Positions 16,467-23,648 of a stretch of DNA of 64,000 bases are shown piece by piece. The DNA comes from Pelagibius sp. Alg239-R121 (GTDB taxonomy: Bacteria > Pseudomonadota > Alphaproteobacteria > Kiloniellales > Kiloniellaceae): positions 62,001 through 126,000 of the forward strand of contig NZ_CAMZOF010000004.1 in the NCBI RefSeq assembly GCF_947331435.1. Reading direction: 5' to 3'. The position numbers and the translations under genes are program-made. Each line of letters opens with the position of its first letter. Positions within the stretch are counted from its first letter, which is position 1. The notes under the pieces are model-generated. The model did not search any database. It saw only the letters and a list, made by a program, of their open reading frames with translations, and was not told the DNA's origin.

Positions 16467-17078
16467 ATGAGCAATGATGGTGCTACCGAGAAAATTGTTA
16501 ATAAGATCAACGGTGGAGGGGTTGCCGAGGACGATTTTGATCTTGGTCAGCGCCTGCGTTCGCTTCGGGAGCTCCATAATCTGTCCCAGCGGGAGCTGGC
16601 GAAGCGCGCCGGCGTCTCGAATGCGGTTATCTCTCTGATCGAACAGAACAGAACCAGTCCGTCCGTTGGAATGCTGAAGAAAGTGCTGGGTGGTATTCCC
16701 ATGTCGATGAATGACTTTTTTGCCCTCGATGTGGCGCCGCGGGCTGAGGTGTTCTTTAAGGCGGATGAACTGACGGAAATTGGCGGCGGCAAAATATCTT
16801 TCCGGCAGGTTGGCCGCGATCTAACCGGTAAGGCGCTTCAAATCCTCCGCGAGCGGTATCAGCCCGGAGCGGATACCGGCGATACCATGCTTAGGCATGA
16901 GGGAGAGGAATCGGGTATCGTGATCCGCGGGCGCTTCGAGGTCACCGTCGGTGAGCAGCGCAGAGTCCTGGGGCCGGGCGATGCCTTCTATTTCGACAGC
17001 CGGATCCCGCATCGCTTCCGAAATGTCGGCGAAGAGGAGGTTGAGGTCGTAACCGCCTGCACGCCGCCGAGCTTTTGA
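16467..17078 (+). CDS. XRE-family regulator with C-terminal cupin domain, PuuR-like
   Basis: The 203-residue protein has a helix-turn-helix at about 27-82 (LGQRLRSLRELHNLSQRELAKRAGVSNAVISLIEQNRTSPSVGMLKKVL). A cupin_2 domain follows at about 125-200 (EGEESGIVIRGRFEVTVGEQRRVLGPGDAFYFDSRIPHRFRN). This layout is that of PuuR and related regulators of polyamine or amino-acid catabolism, which bind the amine in the cupin. It is divergent from the omega-aminotransferase gene and separated from it by a perfect palindrome. Control of the whole minus-strand cluster is inferred. Confidence 0.9.
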   Translation: MSNDGATEKIVNKINGGGVAEDDFDLGQRLRSLRELHNLSQRELAKRAGVSNAVISLIEQNRTSPSVGMLKKVLGGIPMSMNDFFALDVAPRAEVFFKADELTEIGGGKISFRQVGRDLTGKALQILRERYQPGADTGDTMLRHEGEESGIVIRGRFEVTVGEQRRVLGPGDAFYFDSRIPHRFRNVGEEEVEVVTACTPPSF

Positions 17079-17154
17079 GACTGCAGCGGCCTTTTTGGGG
17101 GCGTCGCGGGTAAATTGACGGGCCGTGTTGGTTTAATGACTGATCGCAGCCAGA

Positions 17155-18102
17155 TCAGCCCAAGAGCTCGTAGAGAGCAACCGCCGCAGCATTCGACACG
17201 TTTAAGGATGAAATCGGCTCTCGGGTTGGCAGGCGGACCAATTCGTCACAGGTCTCACGGGTCAGGCGTCGTAGGCCGCTGCCTTCAGCTCCCAGAACAA
17301 GGGCTGCAGGGGCGTCGGATTTTGCCTCAGCCAGGCTCCGTTTGCCTTCGCCTGCAAGGCCTAGAGTCCAATAGCCGGCAGATTTTAGGCTTTCGAGTGC
17401 CCGGGCAAGGTTTGTCACGGCAATATAGGGAATATGGTCGAATGCGCCCGACGCAGTCTTGGCCAGAACACCGCTTTCCGCCGCAGCGTTGCGGCCGGTC
17501 GTAACCACGGCCTGGGCGCCAAAGGCGGCTGCCGAACGCAAGATTGCGCCGACATTTTGCGGGTCGGTGACCTGATCCAACACCAAAATGACAGGCCAGG
17601 AGCCATCTTCCGCCTTTGCGAGCGGTTCGGTCAGGAGGTCTTCCAAATGCGGTTGCGGCAAGTGGGCGCACTGCAGCGCTAGTCCCTGATGAACGGCCGA
17701 ATCGGGAAGGGCGTTCAGAAAATCCTCTCGATTCGCCTGGTGAGCTTGCGGCGCACCCGGCTGCGCGAGGAGCCCGTTCAGGGCATCACTATGACGCTGA
17801 GCCGCCTCCTTGCTGACGAGAAGCCTTTCTTTGCGCCGTTTTGGGTTCGCCAGGGCCGCCAAGACGGCATGCACCCCAAACACCCAATGACCTGAAGAGC
17901 CGCCTGGTTTGCTTCCTGACAATGGACTCGGACTGAATCCGGATTTTTGACGTTTTTGGCCGCCGGGTTCAGTGCGATTTTGAGCACTGTTGCGGCCAGC
18001 TCCGTCGATGCCGGATTTGTGGTCGGACTTACCGCCTGATTTGCCAGTGTGTTTATTGGCGGATTTCTGGCGATTTTTGGGGCGCTTGCTTTGGGTCATC
18101 AT
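17155..18102 (-). CDS. rlmB: SpoU-family 23S rRNA (guanosine-2'-O-)-methyltransferase
   Basis: The 315-residue protein transfers a 2'-O-methyl group from SAM to rRNA guanosine (G2251 in E. coli RlmB). The first about 70 residues are a basic low-complexity extension rich in Lys, Ser, Gly and Gln. An L30e-like substrate-binding domain follows at about 70-150 (HWVFGVHAVLAALANPKRRKERL). The SPOUT knot domain is at about 160-315, with DQVTDPQNVGAILRSAAAFGA, LALVLGAEGSGLRRLTRETCD and PISSLNVSNAAAVALYE. It is divergent from the tRNA-Tyr operon. RlmB is the best match; a tRNA-directed SpoU enzyme is less likely. Confidence 0.88.
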   Translation of the reverse strand: MMTQSKRPKNRQKSANKHTGKSGGKSDHKSGIDGAGRNSAQNRTEPGGQKRQKSGFSPSPLSGSKPGGSSGHWVFGVHAVLAALANPKRRKERLLVSKEAAQRHSDALNGLLAQPGAPQAHQANREDFLNALPDSAVHQGLALQCAHLPQPHLEDLLTEPLAKAEDGSWPVILVLDQVTDPQNVGAILRSAAAFGAQAVVTTGRNAAAESGVLAKTASGAFDHIPYIAVTNLARALESLKSAGYWTLGLAGEGKRSLAEAKSDAPAALVLGAEGSGLRRLTRETCDELVRLPTREPISSLNVSNAAAVALYELLG

Positions 18103-18150
18103 GGGGCGTACTATGCCATCAAGAGCCCAAGGTTCTGCAAGCGTTGCCTT

Positions 18151-18173
18151 CAGCCAAAATAATCTTTTGGCTG
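18151..18173. repeat. Perfect palindrome between rlmB and the tRNA-Tyr promoter
   Basis: CAGCCAAAA (18151-18159) and TTTTGGCTG (18165-18173) are perfect 9-base inverted arms around TAATC. It lies 49 bases upstream of the rlmB start and about 30 bases before the TTGACA of the tRNA-tuf promoter, so it could serve either gene as an operator. No T tract supports termination. Confidence 0.5.
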
Positions 18174-18200
18174 CGAGGGGCGCTGTCTTTATGTTTGAAG

Positions 18201-18230
18201 TTGACAGGCCGAATTAAATCAACATATTTC
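18201..18230 (+). promoter_or_regulatory. Promoter of the tRNA-Tyr/tRNA-Gly/tuf operon
   Basis: A consensus TTGACA at 18201-18206 is followed after 17-18 bases by ATATTT/TATTTC at 18224-18230. tRNA-Tyr begins at 18263. No other promoter-like pair is closer. It probably drives both tRNAs, the first tuf gene and tRNA-Trp. Confidence 0.6.
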
Positions 18231-18262
18231 GCATCTTCGTTGCGCCGTCGAGCGGGATCCTG

Positions 18263-18347
18263 GGAGGGGTGCCCGAGTGGCTAAAGGGGACGGGCTGTAA
18301 ACCCGTTGGCTATGCCTACGTTGGTTCGAATCCAACCCCCTCCACCA
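18263..18347 (+). tRNA. tRNA-Tyr (anticodon GUA)
   Basis: The 85 bases form a class II tRNA with a long variable arm. The acceptor is GGAGGGG/CCCCTCC, anticodon loop CTGTAAA carries GTA, and T arm GTTGG-TTCGAAT-CCAAC is followed by discriminator A and encoded CCA. It heads the tRNA-tuf operon, the order tRNA-Tyr, tRNA-Gly, tuf being classic in proteobacteria. Confidence 0.97.
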
Positions 18348-18440
18348 TAACGCCGACTCGGCAGCCTCGGCAGGAGCTCCGGACAGGAGGTTGTTATGAC
18401 CTCTCCGGAAGACCGTCGCAGGTGCGTTGCGAACAAGATT

Positions 18441-18514
<74 letters not shown>

Positions 18515-18604
18515 AGACTGTCGGAGATCCGCGGGTCCATGTGATCCGGGGAGATTTGGGTATACTCTAATTAGGTGCGCTGACGCGGGCACGGGAACAA
18601 AACA

Positions 18605-19795
18605 ATGGCGAAGGCAAAGTTTGAGCGGACTAAGCCGCACTGTAACGTTGGTACGATTGGTCATGTTGATCATGGTAAGACGACGTTGACGGCAGCGATC
18701 ACGAAGGTGCTTGCAGAGAGTGGCGGGGCGGAGTTTTCTGCTTACGACCAGATTGACAAGGCACCTGAGGAGAAGGCGCGCGGGATTACGATTTCGACGG
18801 CACACGTTGAGTACGAGACGGAGAACCGTCACTACGCGCACGTTGATTGCCCTGGTCACGCGGACTATGTGAAGAACATGATCACGGGTGCTGCGCAGAT
18901 GGACGGCGCGATCCTGGTTGTGTCGGCTGCTGACGGTCCGATGCCGCAGACTCGCGAGCACATCCTTCTTGCGCGCCAGGTTGGTGTTCCTGCGATCGTG
19001 ATCTTCATGAACAAGGTCGACCAGGTTGACGACGAAGAGCTTATCGAGCTTGTTGAGCTTGAGATCCGCGAGCTTCTGTCTTCCTACGATTTCCCCGGCG
19101 ACGATATTCCGATCATCAAGGGCTCGGCGCTTGCCGCGCTTGAAGATGGCGATGCGGCGATCGGCCGGGACGCGATCATGGAGCTTATGAAGGCTGTTGA
19201 CGACTACATCCCGCAGCCTGAGCGTCCGAAGGATCGTCCGTTCCTGATGCCGATTGAGGATGTGTTCTCGATTTCCGGCCGTGGAACGGTTGTTACGGGA
19301 CGTGTTGAGGCCGGTATCGTCAAGGTTGGCGACGAGATTGAGATCGTCGGCCTTAAGGACACGAAGAAGACGACCTGCACGGGCGTTGAGATGTTCCGGA
19401 AGCTTCTGGACTCTGGCGAAGCTGGCGACAACATCGGCGCGCTTCTGCGTGGTGTCGGTCGTGAGGACGTTGAGCGCGGTCAGGTTCTGGCAAAGCCGGG
19501 TTCGATCACGCCGCACACGAACTTCACTGCAGAAGCTTATATCCTTACGAAGGAAGAGGGCGGTCGTCATACGCCGTTTTTCACGAACTACCGTCCGCAG
19601 TTTTACTTCCGTACGACTGACGTTACGGGTGTCGTGACCCTGCCTGAGGGAACCGAGATGGTGATGCCTGGAGATAACATCTCCATGACGGTTGAGTTGA
19701 TCGCACCGATCGCGATGGACGAAGGCCTTCGTTTCGCAATCCGTGAAGGCGGTCGTACCGTCGGTGCAGGCGTCGTCGCTGGCGTCATTAAGTAA
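18605..19795 (+). CDS. tuf: Elongation factor Tu, copy 1
   Basis: EF-Tu is the GTPase that delivers aminoacyl-tRNA to the ribosomal A site. The 396-residue product has GHVDHGKTT (P loop), DCPGHADY (G3) and NKVDQVDD (G4), plus the beta-barrel domains 2 and 3. The coding sequence matches the second copy (35426-36616) from ATG to TAA by inspection, while the flanks differ at once. It is preceded by tRNA-Tyr and tRNA-Gly and followed by tRNA-Trp and secE-nusG. Codon choice is unusual: CTT for Leu and ACG for Thr dominate, unlike rpoB or the ribosomal genes around it. Confidence 0.99.
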   Translation: MAKAKFERTKPHCNVGTIGHVDHGKTTLTAAITKVLAESGGAEFSAYDQIDKAPEEKARGITISTAHVEYETENRHYAHVDCPGHADYVKNMITGAAQMDGAILVVSAADGPMPQTREHILLARQVGVPAIVIFMNKVDQVDDEELIELVELEIRELLSSYDFPGDDIPIIKGSALAALEDGDAAIGRDAIMELMKAVDDYIPQPERPKDRPFLMPIEDVFSISGRGTVVTGRVEAGIVKVGDEIEIVGLKDTKKTTCTGVEMFRKLLDSGEAGDNIGALLRGVGREDVERGQVLAKPGSITPHTNFTAEAYILTKEEGGRHTPFFTNYRPQFYFRTTDVTGVVTLPEGTEMVMPGDNISMTVELIAPIAMDEGLRFAIREGGRTVGAGVVAGVIK

Positions 19796-19964
19796 AGTCG
19801 GACCATTCGGCGCACTCCTTCATACGGAAGGCTGTGCTCTGGATCAGCTCCACAGCCGCGTGCGGTTTTAACCGCAGGCGGCTCTGGCGTTTACAAGGTC
19901 CGGCATCTGAAAAGAGAACCAAAGCGCCGAAAACTGCTGATTTGCGGCTTTCGGTGCGGCGATT

Positions 19965-20043
<79 letters not shown>

Positions 20044-20156
20044 CGGGTTCGATCTTTATGATCGGGGCTTTTGTCGCGGAAGTTGCGACGTATATGTGAT
20101 TTAGAAGTTTCTGCCGCATTGGGTGGAAGCAGTGTTGAAAAGGACGAAGTCGGAGA

Positions 20157-20354
20157 ATGGCCAAGACCAGTCCGGGTCAATTCATTCGGGAAGTGCGGCA
20201 GGAGACCTCAAAAGTCACCTGGCCGACGCGCAAGGAGACGATCGTGTCCACCATTATGGTGTTCGTGATGGTGTTCTTTGCTGCGCTATTCTTCTTTGTC
20301 GTTGATCAGATCCTCAGTTTTGGGGTCGGCAAGATCCTCGGTCTCGGAGGTTAA
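20157..20354 (+). CDS. secE: Preprotein translocase subunit SecE
   Basis: SecE is the small membrane subunit that clamps SecY in the protein-conducting channel. The product is 65 residues, the short single-span form. It has an amphipathic N-terminal helix (SPGQFIREVRQETSKVTWPTRKET) with the hallmark TWPT, followed by one transmembrane helix (about 30-55). ATG 20157 follows GGAGA closely. It is 3 bases upstream of nusG, with which it is almost always paired. Confidence 0.96.
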   Translation: MAKTSPGQFIREVRQETSKVTWPTRKETIVSTIMVFVMVFFAALFFFVVDQILSFGVGKILGLGG

Positions 20355-20357
20355 GCC

Positions 20358-20888
20358 ATGGCTATGCGATGGTACGTCCTGCACGTCTATTCGGGCTTCG
20401 AAAAGAAGGTTGCTGAATCGATCCAGGATCAGGCGGTTCAAAAGGGAATGGAGGAGTTCTTTGAAGAAGTCCTGGTTCCCACCGAGGAAGTTGTTGAGAT
20501 GCGCCGGGGCCAGAAGGTCAATTCCGAGCGTAAATTCTTCCCGGGCTACGTTCTGATCAAGATGGATCTGACCGACGAGTCCTGGCATCTGGTGAAGAAT
20601 ACGCCGAAAGTGACCGGTTTCCTTGGTAACAAGGGGCGGCCGCTGCCGATTTCCCAGAAAGAGGCCGAGCGGATCCAGACCCAGGTTCAGGAAGGCGTCG
20701 AGCGTCCAAAGCCCTCGATCACCTTCGAGATTGGGGAAACCGTACGCGTCAGCGATGGGCCGTTTACGTCGTTCAACGGCCTGGTGGAAGAAGTTGATGA
20801 GGAGCGTGCTCGCCTTAAGGTGGCCGTTTCCATCTTTGGCCGTTCGACACCTGTAGAGCTGGAATATGCTCAGGTTGAGAAGCAGTAG
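20358..20888 (+). CDS. nusG: Transcription termination/antitermination factor NusG
   Basis: NusG binds RNA polymerase, reduces pausing, and couples it to Rho or the ribosome. The 176-residue product has the NGN domain at about 1-115 ([46 protein letters not shown]). The C-terminal KOW domain is at about 125-176 ([22 protein letters not shown]). Length and motifs are typical. It sits between secE and rplK. Confidence 0.98.
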   Translation: MAMRWYVLHVYSGFEKKVAESIQDQAVQKGMEEFFEEVLVPTEEVVEMRRGQKVNSERKFFPGYVLIKMDLTDESWHLVKNTPKVTGFLGNKGRPLPISQKEAERIQTQVQEGVERPKPSITFEIGETVRVSDGPFTSFNGLVEEVDEERARLKVAVSIFGRSTPVELEYAQVEKQ

Positions 20889-20905
20889 GCCGCAAGAGTG
20901 ATTTT

Positions 20906-20926
20906 CCGTCCGGATCAGCCGGGCGG
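20906..20926 (+). terminator. Hairpin between nusG and rplK, weak terminator or processing site
   Basis: CCGTCCGG (20906-20913) pairs with CCGGGCGG (20919-20926) with one wobble, followed by TTTAT. The T tract is short, so termination would be partial. It separates secE-nusG from rplK-rplA, a boundary with its own promoter in many bacteria. Confidence 0.4.
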
Positions 20927-20990
20927 TTTATAAGTGCGGGAGGTTTGCCATAACCGGACCGCGCGACCCACGAACCGAAAGGGTTAATTG

Positions 20991-21419
20991 ATGGCAAAGA
21001 AGATCGCAGGCTATATCAAGCTTGAGATTCCGGCTGGTCAGGCGAATCCGTCGCCGCCTGTCGGACCCGCGCTGGGACAGCGTGGATTGAACATTATGGA
21101 GTTCTGCAAGGCCTTTAATGCCGCCACGCAGAACATCGATCAGGGCACGCCGACTCCGGTGATCATCACTGCGTATTCGGATCGTTCCTTTTCTTTCGAG
21201 ACCAAGACGCCACCTGCGAGCTTCTTCCTGAAAAAGGCCGCGGGCCTGCAGAAGGGGGGCGCAACGCCGAGTAAGGCTGTCGCGGGCAGCGTGACGATGG
21301 ACCAGGTTCGCGAGATTGCGCAGACCAAAATGGTTGATCTGAACGCCAACGATATCGATGCCGCCGCCAAGATCATTATGGGTTCGGCACGCTCGATGGG
21401 TCTTGAGGTTAAGGGGTAA
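20991..21419 (+). CDS. rplK: 50S ribosomal protein L11
   Basis: L11 binds the GTPase-associated centre of 23S rRNA and supports factor-dependent GTP hydrolysis and RelA activation. The product is 142 residues. The N-terminal domain has the proline-rich [15 protein letters not shown] at 20-34 where thiostrepton acts; the C-terminal domain carries the rRNA-binding [12 protein letters not shown] and [13 protein letters not shown] 20991 is preferred over the TTG three bases upstream. It is followed by rplA after 4 bases. Confidence 0.98.
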   Translation: MAKKIAGYIKLEIPAGQANPSPPVGPALGQRGLNIMEFCKAFNAATQNIDQGTPTPVIITAYSDRSFSFETKTPPASFFLKKAAGLQKGGATPSKAVAGSVTMDQVREIAQTKMVDLNANDIDAAAKIIMGSARSMGLEVKG

Positions 21420-21423
21420 AGCC

Positions 21424-22131
21424 ATGGCTGGAGCAAATAAAGGCAAGCGGCTGACCAAGTCGTACGAGAGCGTTGATCGCAATGCGAATTACGCTCTTCC
21501 TGAAGCGGTCAGTCTCGTTAAAGGTGGTTCGAGCGCCAAGTTCGACGAAACCATCGAGATCGCGATGAACCTGGGCGTCGATCCCCGGCACGCGGACCAG
21601 AATGTGCGTGGCGTCGTTTCCCTGCCGCACGGCACCGGTAAAACGGTTCGTGTCGCGGTCTTCGCGAAAGACGCGAAAGCGGACGAGGCACGTGAAGCCG
21701 GCGCCGATATCGTCGGCGCCGACGACCTGGCTGCTGAAATTCAGTCAGGCAAGTTCGAGTTCGACCGCGTTATCGCAACGCCTGATATGATGGCCGTGGT
21801 CGGTCGATTGGGTAAGATCCTTGGTCCGCGCGGGCTGATGCCAAATCCGAAGCTGGGTACCGTGACGCCTGACGTCGCTGGCGCGATTAAGGCCGTCAAG
21901 GGTGGCCAAGTCGAGTTCCGTGTCGAGAAGGCCGGAATCGTTCATGCCGGTGTCGGTAAAGCCAGCTTTGGTGAAGAAGCCCTGGTCGAGAACGTACGGG
22001 CTTTTGTCAATGCAATTCAGAAGGCCAAACCCAGTGGAGCGAAGGGGACTTACGTTAAGCGTGTGGCTCTTTCGTCGACCATGGGTCCTGGCGTGAAGAT
22101 TGAAGTTTCCAGCCTGTCGGCGTCGGCGTAA
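21424..22131 (+). CDS. rplA: 50S ribosomal protein L1
   Basis: L1 forms the mobile stalk that helps release deacylated tRNA from the E site; in many bacteria it also represses its own operon by binding its mRNA. The product is 235 residues from ATG 21424; a longer open frame begins inside rplK and is not used. The signature [20 protein letters not shown] lies at about 131-150. Downstream is a 327-base leader before rplJ. Confidence 0.98.
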   Translation: MAGANKGKRLTKSYESVDRNANYALPEAVSLVKGGSSAKFDETIEIAMNLGVDPRHADQNVRGVVSLPHGTGKTVRVAVFAKDAKADEAREAGADIVGADDLAAEIQSGKFEFDRVIATPDMMAVVGRLGKILGPRGLMPNPKLGTVTPDVAGAIKAVKGGQVEFRVEKAGIVHAGVGKASFGEEALVENVRAFVNAIQKAKPSGAKGTYVKRVALSSTMGPGVKIEVSSLSASA

Positions 22132-22458
22132 GCCGGTCCGTCGGGTCAAGAAATTCGGCCAAACCTGAAAAGGCGAGGCCGATTATCGGAGCGGCGGAGC
22201 GATCTGCCGGTCCAACCTGTCCGAGACTGTAGGTGCCCCAAAGGGCTTCCCATTGTGTGGGATGCTTCTAGGGGTCTAAGCCGAAAGGGCCTGCATAGAC
22301 GGGAAGCGAGTTTGAAGGGCCTCGATATTGAGGCCAATCGGGCTTGAACTTCCAGGACAGGCGAACCGGATTTCCGGGAGCTTTTCCGGGAATCCTCGTG
22401 CAAACCGGCTGATGACCGCCTTGTTGCGGGAATTGGCTAAAAAAGAGCGGAGCGATCC
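22132..22458 (+). ncRNA. rplJ leader (L10-leader-type regulatory RNA)
   Basis: These 327 bases between rplA and rplJ hold no ORF. They contain several pairing segments; the clearest is GGATTTCCGG (22368-22377) with CCGGGAATCC (22386-22395), 10 bp with one wobble. In many bacteria the L10-L7/L12 complex binds a kink-turn leader here to repress rplJL. Position and length fit that family; I cannot verify the conserved core by eye. Confidence 0.6.
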
Positions 22459-22977
22459 GTGGACCGATCACAAAAAGCAGAGATGGTTTCGGCTCTCAAT
22501 GAGACGCTCGAAAGCGCGGCCCTCGTCGTGGTGACCCAACAATCCGGGCTCACCGTATCCGAGGTGTCGGGTCTTCGAACGCAGATGAGAGACGCCGGTG
22601 CCAGCTACAAGGTGACTAAAAATCGGCTCACGCGTCTTGCGCTTGAGGGCACGAAGTATAAGGCGCTGGAGTCAATGTTTACGGGACCGACCGCAATTGC
22701 GACGTCGGAAGATCCCGTGGCGGCGGCAAAGGTCTGCGTCGAGTTCGCCAAGAAGAACGAGAAGCTGACCATCGTCGGCGGTGCAATGGGTGAGGTGATT
22801 CTTGATCCTGCTGGGATCAATGCGCTTGCCAAATTGCCGTCGCTCGACGAATTGCGTGGAAAACTTATTGGCGTCCTGCAGGCGCCGGCAACGAAGGTTG
22901 CTGGTGTTGTACAGGCCCCGGCCGGCAAGCTGGCCCGGGTGTTCAGCGCCTACGGCTCTCAAGGTGAGGCGGCGTAA
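22459..22977 (+). CDS. rplJ: 50S ribosomal protein L10
   Basis: L10 anchors the L7/L12 dimers on the ribosome. The 172-residue product starts with GTG (22459) behind a purine-rich AAAAGAGCGGAGCG. The globular rRNA-binding part (MDRSQKAEMVSALNETLESA, VTKNRLTRLALEG) is followed by the C-terminal helix near ARVFSAYGSQGEAA that carries L7/L12. It is followed by rplL. Its translation is probably controlled through the leader upstream. Confidence 0.97.
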   Translation: MDRSQKAEMVSALNETLESAALVVVTQQSGLTVSEVSGLRTQMRDAGASYKVTKNRLTRLALEGTKYKALESMFTGPTAIATSEDPVAAAKVCVEFAKKNEKLTIVGGAMGEVILDPAGINALAKLPSLDELRGKLIGVLQAPATKVAGVVQAPAGKLARVFSAYGSQGEAA

Positions 22978-23014
22978 GCCTCTCGAGGAAATAGTTCAAG
23001 CCTAGGAGATTAAA

Positions 23015-23389
23015 ATGGCTGATTTGGACAAGTTGGTAGAAGAGCTCTCGAAGCTCACTGTTATCGAAGCGGCTGAGCTCGCTTCAAAGCTCGAAGAATC
23101 CTGGGGCGTTTCCGCCGCTGCACCGGTTGCTGTTGCTGCCGTTGCTGGTGGTGGTGAGGCCGCAGCTGCTGAAGAGCAGACTGAGTTTGACGTTGTTCTG
23201 GCCGCTGCCGGCGAGAAGAAAATCAACGTGATTAAAGAAGTCCGCGCCATCACCGGTCTTGGCCTGAAAGAAGCCAAAGATCTGGTCGAGTCCGCACCTA
23301 AAGCCGTTAAGGAAGGTGCCAGCAAGGACGAAGCCGAAGAGCTTAAGAAGAAGCTCGAGGATGTTGGTGCGACGGTCGAGCTCAAGTAA
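23015..23389 (+). CDS. rplL: 50S ribosomal protein L7/L12
   Basis: L7/L12 is the multi-copy stalk protein that recruits translational GTPases. The 124-residue product has an N-terminal dimerisation domain (1-32), an Ala/Gly/Val-rich hinge (about 38-55, [20 protein letters not shown]) and the C-terminal factor-binding domain ([26 protein letters not shown]). ATG 23015 follows AGGAG. A strong hairpin follows the gene before rpoB. Confidence 0.98.
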   Translation: MADLDKLVEELSKLTVIEAAELASKLEESWGVSAAAPVAVAAVAGGGEAAAAEEQTEFDVVLAAAGEKKINVIKEVRAITGLGLKEAKDLVESAPKAVKEGASKDEAEELKKKLEDVGATVELK

Positions 23390-23415
23390 TCAGAGCCGAT
23401 CGGACGTAACGCAAG

Positions 23416-23496
23416 GTCCGGCCGGCGTACGTGGTGAGCCACGTACGCCGCGTCGGCCTTCTGCGTATTTTGATTTGGGCCTGTTTATCGCAGGCC
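23416..23496 (+). promoter_or_regulatory. Tandem hairpins between rplL and rpoB, attenuator/RNA-processing site
   Basis: GGCGTACGTGG (23424-23434) and CCACGTACGCC (23439-23449) pair perfectly over 11 bp around TGAG, and the flanks AAGG...GGCC and GGCCTT extend the stem. A second hairpin, GGCCTG (23478-23483) with CAGGCC (23491-23496), follows. In E. coli a partial terminator and an RNase III site lie at exactly this junction and set the ribosomal protein to polymerase ratio. A matching role is inferred. Confidence 0.65.
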
Positions 23497-23648
23497 GGCC
23501 GGTTGGATCCGAAGGCCTAAAACCTGGTTCCTGAGGCGAGGTATCGCTGGTCGCAAGTGACGAATTCGACCGGGCGGATACATCGGGAAAAGACAAAGAT
23601 TCTTGGCGCAGCTGCGTCAAAACCTGATGAAACGAGGACATGACTGAC

